Positions 37,287 through 45,474 of a DNA stretch of 64,000 bases are shown here, in pieces. The stretch covers positions 1 to 64,000 of the forward strand of contig CAZKRU010000006.1 of assembly GCA_964555235.1 (NCBI GenBank). Direction: 5' to 3'. Position 1 is the first letter of the stretch, and each line of letters starts with the position of its first letter. A program made the position numbers and the translations under genes. This DNA comes from CAZKRU01 sp964555235. Lineage in GTDB: Bacteria > Verrucomicrobiota > Verrucomicrobiia > Methylacidiphilales > CAMAQI01. The notes below the pieces were generated by a model. The model saw nothing but the letters and a program-made list of their open reading frames with translations. It did not search any database and was not told the DNA's origin.

Positions 37287-38480
37287 ATGAAGAAAACATC
37301 CTCCCCTCCTCGTAACTTTGTTGCGGATCACGTTCGCTCCATTCCGCGCTCGGGAATTCGTGATTTTTTTGAAATCGTCCAGTCGATGAACGATGTCATT
37401 TCGCTCGGAATCGGCGAGCCTGATTTCGTCACCCCGTGGCATATTCGCGAAGCGGCGATTTACGCGTTGGAGCAGGGAAAAACCGGTTACACCTCGAACC
37501 TCGGACTCCCGAAGCTCCGCAAAACGATTGCCAAGTATGTGGCAAAGGACTACGGCGTTGAATATGATGGGATGACGGAAGTCCTCGTGGCGGTCGGCGT
37601 CTCCGAAGCGATGGATATCGCCCTCCGCGCGATTATCAATCCCGGCGACGAAGTGCTCTACCATGAGCCGTGCTATGTCTCCTATCACCCGAGCATCTCC
37701 CTCGCTCACGGAAAACCCGTTTCGATCGCCACTTATGCTGAGGATCACTTCAAGCTTCGCCCTGATCTCCTTGCGGAAAAAATCACTCCGAAGAGCAAGG
37801 CTCTCATCCTGAATTTCCCAACCAATCCGACCGGAGCCGTGATGTCCCGCACGGAGCTACAACCGATTGCGGACCTTTGTATTCAACACGATCTCCTCGT
37901 GATTACGGACGAGATTTACTCGGAACTCACTTACGACAAAACCCACACCTCCATCGCCGCGCTCCCTGGCATGAGGGAACGGACCATCTTTCTTCACGGC
38001 TTCTCAAAAGCTTTCGCGATGACCGGATTCCGGATCGGCTACGCTTGCGCCCCGGTCGCGCTCACCGAAGCGATGATGCGCATTCACCAATACTCGATGC
38101 TTTGCGCGTCAATCATCAGTCAGGAAGCGGCTGTGGAAGCGCTGGAAAAGGGATTGCCCGACATGCAGATGATGCGGGAGCAATACCAGATGCGACGCAA
38201 TTTTCTGGTAAAATCCTTTCGCGAAATCGGACTCCCCTGTTTTGAGCCACACGGTGCCTTTTATCTTTTTCCCCGAGTCGATCAGACCGGATTGAACTCG
38301 CGCGAGTTTGCGGTTCGACTTTTGGAGGAAGAAAAAGTCGCTCTAGTTCCGGGGAATGCGTTTGGACTCAGCGGAGAAGGTCATGTGCGATGCAGTTACG
38401 CCACCGCCTTTGAGCAATTGGAAATCGCCGTGGAACGGATCGGAAACTTTGTCGGTCGCCTGCGTAAGGCGGGCGCATGA
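37287..38480 (+). CDS. Aspartate-aminotransferase-family enzyme (class I/II)
   Basis: 397 aa PLP enzyme. The cofactor lysine is in HGFSKAFAMTGFRIGY (near 239). ISLGIGEPDFVTPWHIREAA binds the substrate carboxylate, NFPTNPTGAVMS is the PLP-ring asparagine region, and VRCSYATA near the C-terminus contains the conserved Arg. The family moves amino groups between aspartate, aromatic or branched amino acids and keto acids; the exact substrate is open. The next gene overlaps by ATGA. Co-location with the Lrp-type regulator supports an amino-acid role. Confidence 0.93.
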   Translation: MKKTSSPPRNFVADHVRSIPRSGIRDFFEIVQSMNDVISLGIGEPDFVTPWHIREAAIYALEQGKTGYTSNLGLPKLRKTIAKYVAKDYGVEYDGMTEVLVAVGVSEAMDIALRAIINPGDEVLYHEPCYVSYHPSISLAHGKPVSIATYAEDHFKLRPDLLAEKITPKSKALILNFPTNPTGAVMSRTELQPIADLCIQHDLLVITDEIYSELTYDKTHTSIAALPGMRERTIFLHGFSKAFAMTGFRIGYACAPVALTEAMMRIHQYSMLCASIISQEAAVEALEKGLPDMQMMREQYQMRRNFLVKSFREIGLPCFEPHGAFYLFPRVDQTGLNSREFAVRLLEEEKVALVPGNAFGLSGEGHVRCSYATAFEQLEIAVERIGNFVGRLRKAGA

Positions 38481-39202
38481 CTTCACCCACCCCTGAAAGC
38501 TCTTTTCATATCGGAGGCCCCTCTCATTGGGTGGTTTTTGGACTAATCCTCTTGGTTCCACTACTGCTAAGCCTATGGGCTCGGCGATTCCCTTCCGCAC
38601 AAAAACCGATCAGTCGGATTTTTGCTTCAGTGCTCCTGGCAACCTTATTTCTCGATGGCTGGATCGAATACAAAATCGGCCACTTTTCGCTTGAAACCCT
38701 CTTCCCGTTTCACGTCTGTGATATGGCAATCTTACTCACCGTTGGCTGTTTTTGGTTTAACAGTTTTCTCTGTTTTGAAGTTCTCTATTTTTGGGGGCTG
38801 ACCGGAACCGTCCAAGCGCTTCTCACCCCCGACCTCGCCTACGATTTTCCCCATCCAAAATTTATCACCTTCTTCATCAATCACGCGGGAATTATTTCCG
38901 CAATTGGCTATGCCGTTTTCGGCCTAAAACTTCTTCCGACCCCCCAATCCCGACTTCGTGTTTTTAAAATTTCCATCGGCTACACGATTTTCCTCATGCT
39001 CTTTAATCATTTCGTCGGAACCAACTACGGTTACCTGAGTCACAAGCCGGCCAGCGCCTCCGCTCTGGATCTCTTCGGCCCCTGGCCTTGGTACATTCTC
39101 GTCATGCTGACGCTCTTCTGGGTGATCTTTTGGATCAACGAACTTCCTGCCCGCTGGTTACGGGCACGACGGGAACGGGAAAAATCCAAATCTGAATTAT
39201 GA
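38477..39202 (+). CDS. YwaF/TIGR02206-type integral membrane protein
   Basis: 241 aa with about seven hydrophobic helices. The family blocks are LPFHVCDMAILLT-like (LFPFHVCDMAILLTVGCFW), YFWGLTGTVQALLTPDL, FPHPKFITFFINHAGII and HFVGTNYGYLSHKPASASALDLFGPWPWYI. These match the uncharacterised TIGR02206/YwaF family. Conserved His residues lie in membrane segments, so a redox or ion role is possible but unproven. It overlaps the aminotransferase stop and the following small gene by ATGA, making it part of the same operon. Confidence 0.9.
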   Translation: MTSPTPESSFHIGGPSHWVVFGLILLVPLLLSLWARRFPSAQKPISRIFASVLLATLFLDGWIEYKIGHFSLETLFPFHVCDMAILLTVGCFWFNSFLCFEVLYFWGLTGTVQALLTPDLAYDFPHPKFITFFINHAGIISAIGYAVFGLKLLPTPQSRLRVFKISIGYTIFLMLFNHFVGTNYGYLSHKPASASALDLFGPWPWYILVMLTLFWVIFWINELPARWLRARREREKSKSEL

Positions 39203-39435
39203 CGAAGCCAAATATTCAGTGTCTTGATTGCGGCCATGTTGGACCCGTAGTTAAAAAAAATGGATCAGTCTTTGGCGGGTGTACAGAGCTTTTTGTTTTT
39301 GTAGTTCTTTTAATGTGTGGAATTATACCTGGCTTGCTTTATCTCATGATCATCGCCTCTCGTTCTAAGGAGCGTCGAGATAAGCGATATTGCTCCAAGT
39401 GTGGATCATCAGCAATTGCATTGAAGGACCCATAA
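39199..39435 (+). CDS. Small membrane protein with split zinc ribbon
   Basis: 78 aa. A CxxC knuckle (Cys8, Cys11) at the N-terminus and a second (CSKC, near 65-68) at the C-terminus flank one hydrophobic stretch (LFVFVVLLMCGIIPGLLYLMII). This layout resembles LITAF-like or zinc-ribbon membrane proteins, in which the two knuckles come together at the membrane surface. It overlaps the YwaF-like gene by ATGA, which supports translation, but its base composition is lower in GC than its neighbours. Function unknown. Confidence 0.65.
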   Translation: MTKPNIQCLDCGHVGPVVKKNGSVFGGCTELFVFVVLLMCGIIPGLLYLMIIASRSKERRDKRYCSKCGSSAIALKDP

Positions 39436-39513
39436 GACTTTGGAAGGGAACTACACGTGCAAAGACTGAACCACGAGCCCACCACACTTGCGTTTAAAAA
39501 AAATCCCGGTTAA

Positions 39514-40350
39514 ATGATCCTCATGGAGTGGAAAGCCCCGGCCAAGATTAATCTGAATCTCCGCGTTCTCGGAAAACGTCCCGACGGATTCCATGCGTTG
39601 GAAACCTTGATGATTCCGATCTCGCTCCACGATTCGCTCACCGTTCAAAAAGCGACGACCGGAATCACGCTCACTTGCTCGGATCCTTCGCTTCCCTGCG
39701 ATGCAGGAAATCTCGCCTACAAAGCGGCAGCACTCTTTTTTGAGCATTTTAAAATTCGTGACGGCGTTCACCTTCACCTCGAAAAACGAACCCCGCACGG
39801 AGCCGGACTCGGAGGGGGCAGCAGTGATGCCGCGACTGTACTTCGCGCACTGCGAACCACTTTCAACGTGAATGCCTCCGATGAAGAACTCGCCGGACTC
39901 GCCTCAAAACTTGGAAGCGATGTTCCTTTTTTCGTTTATCTGAAACCGGCCTGGTGCAAGGGACGCGGAGAAATCATTGAGCCGACTGAGCTTCAAGACG
40001 ATTACTTCGGACTCTTGGTCCACCCTGGATTCGGAGTTCCGACCCCGTGGGCCTATCAGACCTACGCAAAATCCCCTCAAACCGGAACCCCCGGAAAATC
40101 GACTTCCGACACAGTCCTGCAGAATGATCTGGAACCTCCGGTTTTTACCAAGTACCATTGGATCTCCACCGTGAAGCAATGGTTCCAACAACAACCGGAA
40201 GTCTTCGATGCCCTGATGAGTGGCAGTGGCAGTTCCGTTTTTGCCCTGACCCATCAACGCGATGGAATTGAATCCCTTCAAGAGCGATTTCGATCTGAAT
40301 ATGGGGCAAACATCTTCGCCACCCCTTTTGAGATCTACCGGAGTGCCTGA
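39514..40350 (+). CDS. ispE: 4-diphosphocytidyl-2-C-methyl-D-erythritol kinase
   Basis: 278 aa GHMP kinase of the MEP isoprenoid pathway. It phosphorylates CDP-methylerythritol. Motifs: APAKINLNLRVLGKRPDGFH at the start, GAGLGGGSSDAATVLRAL (ATP loop) and DALMSGSGSSVFAL near the end. ATG 39523 three codons in is an alternative start. The stop and the start of the next gene overlap by one base (TGATG), so ispE heads the kinase/roadblock cassette. Confidence 0.95.
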   Translation: MILMEWKAPAKINLNLRVLGKRPDGFHALETLMIPISLHDSLTVQKATTGITLTCSDPSLPCDAGNLAYKAAALFFEHFKIRDGVHLHLEKRTPHGAGLGGGSSDAATVLRALRTTFNVNASDEELAGLASKLGSDVPFFVYLKPAWCKGRGEIIEPTELQDDYFGLLVHPGFGVPTPWAYQTYAKSPQTGTPGKSTSDTVLQNDLEPPVFTKYHWISTVKQWFQQQPEVFDALMSGSGSSVFALTHQRDGIESLQERFRSEYGANIFATPFEIYRSA

Positions 40351-40973
40351 TGACCGTGGCTGATCTCATCCAAGCGGAATGCCTCACACTCCCCGAGGCG
40401 ATGCTGACGATGCACGAGGCCAAACAGGAGGAAGTGGTCTCGCTTTATTTTCGCGGCGGAAAGCTGATTCAAGCCTTTGCTGGCGAGCTTTGGGGAAACG
40501 ACGCCCTGGGACTTCTCTACGATCTTCAAATCACCCATTACACCATCGGACCTCTCCCCGTTGGCATTGAAACCGCTTTCGATCATCCGATGGAATCGCT
40601 CCTTCCCATTTTCAAAACCATGACGCTCCCTGAAAAGGTGATCCCCGTTGCTGAGGATATCCCGCCTCACCCGCTCCGATCCCTTTTTCCAGGACTCCTC
40701 GGCGTAGCACAGGTCGGCACTCAAACCGTGGAAGTCGAATGGATGGCAGACGAAGACGCCTCACCGATTACCTGGGGAGCCGGAACGGTTCAAATGGCTC
40801 AAGCGTTGGGAGAAACCTTGGGGTTGGGACGTTTGGAAAAAATGACGTTCGGTGTTGCCGCATTTCAAGTCGTCGCGTTCCCCGTTAAAAAAGGGGTGAT
40901 GATGGCTGTTCAAGAAGCCTCAACTCCCTTGGATGAGTTCGAAAAAGCCAGCCAACATCTGGCACGGGGATAA
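40350..40973 (+). CDS. DUF4388-like plus roadblock-like signalling protein
   Basis: 207 aa, cytoplasmic. The N-terminus (LTLPEAMLTMHEAKQEEVVSLYFRGGKLIQAFAGELWGNDALGLLYDL) resembles DUF4388 domains, which have the pattern of a short helical start, a strand, and a YFRDGRIVHA-type turn. The C-terminal half (PGLLGVAQVGTQ..., AQALGETLGLGRLEKM) looks like a roadblock/LC7 fold and is clearly similar to the tail of the kinase encoded by the next gene. No enzyme motif is present. Roadblock proteins often pair with small GTPases or kinases. It starts on the last base of ispE. Confidence 0.7.
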   Translation: MTVADLIQAECLTLPEAMLTMHEAKQEEVVSLYFRGGKLIQAFAGELWGNDALGLLYDLQITHYTIGPLPVGIETAFDHPMESLLPIFKTMTLPEKVIPVAEDIPPHPLRSLFPGLLGVAQVGTQTVEVEWMADEDASPITWGAGTVQMAQALGETLGLGRLEKMTFGVAAFQVVAFPVKKGVMMAVQEASTPLDEFEKASQHLARG

Positions 40974-40977
40974 GGTT

Positions 40978-42192
40978 ATGGCAGAACCGATCACCGTTGA
41001 AGACTTGCAGCAGGGAACGCCACTCGCCCACTACGAGATCGTGGACAGAATCGCACAAGGCGGAATGGGAATTGTCTTCAAAGCCTACGAACCGACGCTT
41101 GATCGCGAAGTCGCCATTAAAGTCCTCATGCCAAGTTTTGCGGCGGACGAACAATACGTGCATGATTTCCAAGGGGAAGCCCAACTCGTCGCGGCCTTGC
41201 GACATCCTCATATTATTCCGATCTATTACATCGGCCAAGTGAATGAAATTGTTTTTTTCAGCATGGCCTTTATTCGCAATCAAACCCTCGAGACATGGAT
41301 CCACGAGGGCCATCAAATGTCCTTCGAAGAAGCCAAATGGTTTCTTTCCCAAGCGGTCTCCGCATTAGATCATGCTGCCGCCTCCGATGTCATTCATCTC
41401 GACATCAAGCCATCCAATTTTCTTTTGGATGATGACCAGCATCTGATTCTCACCGATTTTGGATTGGCAAAAAACATTCGAAAGCACCGGCCCGGAAGTG
41501 AAAATGAAGTCTTCGGAACTCCCGGTTATGTTGCTCCCGAACAAATTCGAGGCGAGGCCACGGATCTTCGCACGGATATCTACTCGCTCGGCGCCACCTT
41601 GTTTCACCTCGTGGTTGGAAAACCGCCCTATGACAGCACGAACCCGGAAGAAATGATTGAAGGTCATCTGGAATCCCCTTTCCCGGAAGAAAAAGCCTTT
41701 GCCGCCGGCGCTCAAGTAAGTCTCGTTCGTTTGATGGAAAAGATGCTGGAAAAAGATCCGTCCAAGCGATTTCAAACCTACGCCGAACTGGAAAAAGCGA
41801 TCGGACAACTGGAAAAGTTTCATTATCACGCCTCTCATCGCCGCCACGAACATCACACGCCGTTGGAACTTCCCAAGCGGCTTCAACGACTCAAGGAGTT
41901 GCCCGGATTATTGGCGGTGGCTTCCATGCAAAAGGAAGGGGTGAAAACTCACTGGGTGGAAGAAAGAGAAGCGCCATTGGTGGAGTGGGCTCGTGAAATG
42001 ACCCAGAAATCCGTTGCCATCGGTGAGACCCTCGGGCTCGGAAAATTAGTTTCGCTTTGTGTTCGTGTTGAAGGATATCAAGCCATCACAGTGAAAGAAG
42101 ACGGAGGACGTCTTATGACGGTTCAGGAAGAAGGCGGTGATTTGGAAGCGACGGAGGTGATATGTCAGGAAATCGCGACAACGAAAAATTAG
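40978..42192 (+). CDS. Ser/Thr protein kinase with C-terminal roadblock-like domain
   Basis: 404 aa, no membrane span. The Hanks kinase domain occupies about 20-290: IAQGGMGIVFKAYEP, VAIKVL, DFGLAKN, GTPGYVAPEQIRGEA. The catalytic loop reads HLDIKPSNFLL, so the usual HRD arginine is Leu: a non-RD kinase that probably needs no activation-loop phosphorylation. The last 110 residues (LPGLLAVASMQKEGV..., AIGETLGLGKLVSLCV..., RLMTVQEEGG) align with the C-terminal half of the preceding protein. The open frame extends 15 codons upstream into that gene; ATG 40978, just after its stop, is preferred. Confidence 0.9.
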   Translation: MAEPITVEDLQQGTPLAHYEIVDRIAQGGMGIVFKAYEPTLDREVAIKVLMPSFAADEQYVHDFQGEAQLVAALRHPHIIPIYYIGQVNEIVFFSMAFIRNQTLETWIHEGHQMSFEEAKWFLSQAVSALDHAAASDVIHLDIKPSNFLLDDDQHLILTDFGLAKNIRKHRPGSENEVFGTPGYVAPEQIRGEATDLRTDIYSLGATLFHLVVGKPPYDSTNPEEMIEGHLESPFPEEKAFAAGAQVSLVRLMEKMLEKDPSKRFQTYAELEKAIGQLEKFHYHASHRRHEHHTPLELPKRLQRLKELPGLLAVASMQKEGVKTHWVEEREAPLVEWAREMTQKSVAIGETLGLGKLVSLCVRVEGYQAITVKEDGGRLMTVQEEGGDLEATEVICQEIATTKN

Positions 42193-42845
42193 AAAAAGGA
42201 CTTCAAACGCTCGTGGGAATGGCTGGAGTTCGCTCTGCCTTCATCGCGGATCGATCAGGAGTCGTTAAAGCCGCACAAGGCGCGCAAGATGCCGCAACCA
42301 TCCAGGCGATCGCCAAATATTTCCAACCCCTGCTCGGAACGATTGAGGCCGCAGGAGAACTCAAACAGCTCAATCTTCGCTATGCGCAAGGTACTCTTTT
42401 TTTTAAGGGGATGGCAACCGGCGATCATCTCGCGATGATTTTGGAATCATCCTGTCAAATCGCCACCCTTCTCCCCTCGATGAACCTGACGATCGTCGGC
42501 TTAGAGCGCGCGCTTCAAAATGCGGAGCCCGATCAGACCATGCCCAAAGATGCAGGACTGGCTCATCTGCTTTCCTCGGCGGAAGAGGCGATTGGAAGCC
42601 AAAGTTTTTCAGACTCCAACTTTTTTGGTTCGCTCCGCAGTATCGCCTTTTTCTACTTCGGCCCAGTTGGCCGCGAGCTCCTGGACAATGGTTTGGACGA
42701 ACTCTGGCTCACGCTTCCAGTCAAACAGCCTCAGGAAATGAGATCCCTCGTCGATTATTTTCTCGAGCGAATCCCCACTCCGATCAAGCGCGAACTCTTT
42801 TCCCTGGAAGCCGATCGTCTTCTTCAAAAATACACGCCTCAGTAA
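42162..42845 (+). CDS. Roadblock/LC7-domain protein
   Basis: 227 aa. Residues of about 8-115 have the roadblock pattern: a first helix (NEKLEKGLQTLVGMAG), strand AFIADRSGVVKAAQ, the long helix AIAKYFQPLLGTIEAAGEL, and LRYAQGTLFFKGMATGDHLAMIL. The C-terminal half is helical with no recognised domain (GPVGRELLDNGLDELW). The start lies 31 bases inside the kinase gene in another frame, which suggests coupled translation. With its two upstream neighbours it forms a kinase/roadblock set in which each protein carries such a fold. Confidence 0.75.
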   Translation: MSGNRDNEKLEKGLQTLVGMAGVRSAFIADRSGVVKAAQGAQDAATIQAIAKYFQPLLGTIEAAGELKQLNLRYAQGTLFFKGMATGDHLAMILESSCQIATLLPSMNLTIVGLERALQNAEPDQTMPKDAGLAHLLSSAEEAIGSQSFSDSNFFGSLRSIAFFYFGPVGRELLDNGLDELWLTLPVKQPQEMRSLVDYFLERIPTPIKRELFSLEADRLLQKYTPQ

Positions 42846-42867
42846 TAGTTTCTATCCGACAGATCTC

Positions 42868-42937
42868 CACACGGAGCGCACCGAGATCACAGAGTTTAAA
42901 ATGGATCGATCTCCGTGAACTCCGAGTTCTCCGTGCG
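42868..42937. repeat. Inverted repeat of the CACGGAG family
   Basis: Arms of 27 bases (42868-42894 and 42911-42937) match at 20 of 27 positions around a 16-base centre. Both arms carry CACGGAG and end in CAC-GAG-type blocks. It sits directly after the roadblock gene and may serve as its terminator. Confidence 0.6.
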
Positions 42938-43003
42938 AAAAATTCCCCTCAATCGTCATACTTCCTGCTCGCCAAACTCACCCCTTCGGATTACGCTCCT
43001 TCC

Positions 43004-43537
43004 GTGGACCTCAGCCGGTTTTCTTCCGAGCAATTTGAACGTGGCGTCCCGCGCTGGAAAGAAGCGCTTTGGGTGCTTGTCAAATGTCTCTTCTTCCTGC
43101 CCCCCCTTCCTTTCCCCTCCGCATTCCGTGCCATGCTGCTCCGACTTTTTGGAGCACGGATCGGAAAAGGATTCGTCATTCGCTCTCAAGTCCACATCTG
43201 GATGCCGTGGCGTCTCATTGTCGGAGATCATGTCTGGATCGGGGAAGAAGCATTCCTGCTCAACCTCGCTCCGATCACGATTGAATCCCACTGCTGCGTT
43301 TCCCAGCGCGCCTTTCTCTGCACCGGAACCCACAATCATCGACTCCCCACTTTCGATCTCATCGCGAAACCCATTATTCTCCGTACTGGATCCTGGATCG
43401 CAGCCCAATCCTTTGTCGGACCCGGAGTTGAAATCGGAGAACAAACGGTCGTCAGCGCCGGAAGCGTCGTTCTCCGATCCCTCCCACCTCATTCGATCGC
43501 TCGCGGAAATCCCGCCCAAGTCACCGGCCCCTGCTAA
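43004..43537 (+). CDS. WcaF-type acetyltransferase (left-handed beta-helix)
   Basis: 177 aa. The pattern VDLSRF...R, then FGARIGKGFVIRSQVHIWMPWRLIVGDHVWIGEEAFLLNLAPITIESHCCVSQRAFLCTGTHNH (hexapeptide repeats) and VVSAGSVVLRSLPPHSIARGNPA, matches the colanic acid acetyltransferase WcaF group of the NodL/maltose acetyltransferase family. It would put acetyl groups on a sugar of a surface polymer. The catalytic His lies in GTHNHRL. The only start without an intervening stop is GTG 43004. A glycosyltransferase gene follows three bases after the stop, in line with polysaccharide synthesis. Confidence 0.88.
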   Translation: MDLSRFSSEQFERGVPRWKEALWVLVKCLFFLPPLPFPSAFRAMLLRLFGARIGKGFVIRSQVHIWMPWRLIVGDHVWIGEEAFLLNLAPITIESHCCVSQRAFLCTGTHNHRLPTFDLIAKPIILRTGSWIAAQSFVGPGVEIGEQTVVSAGSVVLRSLPPHSIARGNPAQVTGPC

Positions 43538-43540
43538 GCC

Positions 43541-44629
43541 ATGGCACGCGCCCTTCTTCTGAATCAGTTTTCACCGGAAGATCCCGCCCCCACCAGCGCG
43601 TACCTTTCCGACTTGAAGGATCTTTTGGAAAAACAAGGAATTGAAGTCAGTGCCATTGCGGGTTCCCACTCCTACCGCCAACGTCCGGGAAGTTCGGGCT
43701 CACGTCTCAAACGAGACCTTCAAACGCTTCTGGAAATTCTTTGGAACGGCCTCACAACTTCACGTCCCGACCTTGTTCTCTCTCTCAGCTCCCCCCCAGG
43801 ACTGCTCTTCGTCGCTTGGCTGATTGCACTTCGACATCGTACTCCTCACGCGCATTGGGCCATGGATCTCCATCCGGATCTCTCTCTGGCTTTTGGTGAA
43901 AACCAAGCGGTCGGCACCGTTATGAAATTTCTCATGAAAATCGCCTATCGTCAGACCCGAGTCGTGGCAACACTCGACGAAGATATGGCTGCTCGCCTTC
44001 AAAAAATCTATGGTATTTCGTCTCTCGTCATTCCGCCTTGGCCTCGAGCCTTCCCACTTCCCACCGACCCCGGCCCCCTCCCTCGCCCACTTTGGCTCTA
44101 CTCGGGAAACTTGGGACGCGTTCACGAAGAAATCGCACTGCTTCAAATTCAGACGGTCTTAGAAAAATCAAACTCTCCATTCTCACTCCGATTCCAAGGG
44201 AATGGCGCCGAACACCTCGAGTCGAAAATTACAGACATGAATTTACTCCAGATCGAACTCACTCCCTACGCACCGAACGAAAAACTGCTCTCCTCCCTTT
44301 ATGAAGCTCGCGTCTTGGTCGCCTCCTTGCGATCCGAAGCCCAGGGAATGGTCTTCCCGAGCAAAATTTCCCAGATGATCGGAGTACCACGGCCGCTTCT
44401 TTGGATTGGACCCACAAACAGCGCGATCGCTCGTCTCCTCCGATCACGACCTCACACCGGAATTTTTAATCCTTCCGAATCAGAAGCCGCCGCAAAATGG
44501 ATTCGCCAATACGAAACAATGCCGCCCACTTCTGATTTTAAAAATTTAACCGATCCCGCTCAGGCGTTTAAGCTCGGGCGTCAGCAATGGCTAGAAGCGC
44601 TTTTGCCTCTTTTTCAGAAACCGGCATGA
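43541..44629 (+). CDS. Glycosyltransferase (GT4-like)
   Basis: 362 aa with a GT-B fold. The N-terminus (LLLNQFSPEDPAPTSAYLSDLKDLLEKQGIEVSAIAGSHSY) resembles WbuB-type GT4 enzymes that pair with WcaF-like proteins. The donor-binding half has LWLYSGNLGRVHEE and then LASLRSEAQGMVFPSKISQMIGVPRP, close to the GT4 E-x7-E region, though the usual first Glu is replaced by Ser/Glu in an altered context. The product is unknown. Its last 62 bases overlap the EVE-domain gene on the opposite strand. Confidence 0.87.
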   Translation: MARALLLNQFSPEDPAPTSAYLSDLKDLLEKQGIEVSAIAGSHSYRQRPGSSGSRLKRDLQTLLEILWNGLTTSRPDLVLSLSSPPGLLFVAWLIALRHRTPHAHWAMDLHPDLSLAFGENQAVGTVMKFLMKIAYRQTRVVATLDEDMAARLQKIYGISSLVIPPWPRAFPLPTDPGPLPRPLWLYSGNLGRVHEEIALLQIQTVLEKSNSPFSLRFQGNGAEHLESKITDMNLLQIELTPYAPNEKLLSSLYEARVLVASLRSEAQGMVFPSKISQMIGVPRPLLWIGPTNSAIARLLRSRPHTGIFNPSESEAAAKWIRQYETMPPTSDFKNLTDPAQAFKLGRQQWLEALLPLFQKPA

Positions 44630-44981
44630 CCGATAAGCGGGACTGACGGATCAGGGGCATCTCCTTCAAAAAAGAATGCGCCTTGATCGCTTCCAACGAG
44701 ATCGGCCTCGAAAATGCACGAACTGCCTGCAGTTCCACACAACTCCAATCCCCCTCTTCCGCCGTTGGATCCGGATACGCCGCTTTGGAAACCTTCGCCA
44801 GTCCAACCACCTGCTTCTCCGAAACACTGTGATAAAAGAAAACCGAATCCCCCACTTTCATTGCGCGTAAAGAATTCCGTGCTTGAAAATTACGAACTCC
44901 GGTCCAGAGCGTTTTTTTATCTTTCAGAAATTGCGCAAATGAATACGCCTCAGGCTCCTGCTTCACCAACCAATAATTCAT
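44568..44981 (-). CDS. EVE domain protein
   Basis: 137 aa. It has the full EVE fold sequence: MNYWLVKQEPEAYSFAQFLKDK at the start, LWTGVRNFQARNSLRAMKVGDSVFFYHS, VVGLAKVSKAAYPDP and LIRQSRLSVMPVSEKEA at the end. EVE domains bind modified bases or small ligands, in some cases as sensors linked to DNA modification or defence; here no such genes lie near, and it sits in a housekeeping run after yajQ. The start overlaps the yajQ stop as ATGA. It converges on the glycosyltransferase gene with a 62-base overlap. Confidence 0.93.
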   Translation of the reverse strand: MNYWLVKQEPEAYSFAQFLKDKKTLWTGVRNFQARNSLRAMKVGDSVFFYHSVSEKQVVGLAKVSKAAYPDPTAEEGDWSCVELQAVRAFSRPISLEAIKAHSFLKEMPLIRQSRLSVMPVSEKEAKALLAIADARA

Positions 44982-45463
44982 GGCCGGAAGTTGGTAAAAT
45001 TCAGGGCAACTGAAAATTCTTTTTGCTTCAGGGCCGCAATCACGGACTGGAGGTCGTCCCGATCTTTTCCAGTGACCCGAACCTGTTCATCCTGAATCTG
45101 AGACTGCACTTTGAGCTTGAGATCCTTGATTGCTTGCACGATCTCCTTCGCCACCGGCGTCTCCAATCCCTGCTTGATTTTCAGGATCTGCCGCGCGTGA
45201 CCCACGGAGGAGATCTCCGGCTCACCCTTTTCGATATTTTTCAGGCTGACATTTCGACGCGCAAGCTTCCCGAGGACAATCTCCTCAAGCGCTTTGATTT
45301 TAAACGCATCCACCGCCGTGAGCTTGAGCTCAAGCTTCTCCAGGAGAATCTCGGCTTTCGCATCACGGAAATCAAACCGGGTCGCAATTTCCTTGCGAGC
45401 CTGATTCAAAGCATTATCGACCTCTTGCAGATCGACTTCAGAAACAACGTCGAACGAAGGCAT
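44978..45463 (-). CDS. yajQ: YajQ family nucleotide-binding protein
   Basis: 161 aa, normal length. Family start MPSFDVVSEVDLQEVDNALNQA, then RFDFRDAKAEILLEKLELKL and, at the end, VRVTGKDRDDLQSVIAALKQKEFSVALNFTNFRP. YajQ proteins have two RNP-like ferredoxin folds and bind nucleotides; some bind cyclic di-GMP and act as virulence or transcription cofactors. It is encoded between infA and the EVE gene with tight spacing, so it is probably part of the serS-prc-infA operon. Confidence 0.95.
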   Translation of the reverse strand: MPSFDVVSEVDLQEVDNALNQARKEIATRFDFRDAKAEILLEKLELKLTAVDAFKIKALEEIVLGKLARRNVSLKNIEKGEPEISSVGHARQILKIKQGLETPVAKEIVQAIKDLKLKVQSQIQDEQVRVTGKDRDDLQSVIAALKQKEFSVALNFTNFRP

Positions 45464-45474
45464 AATCGTCTCGT

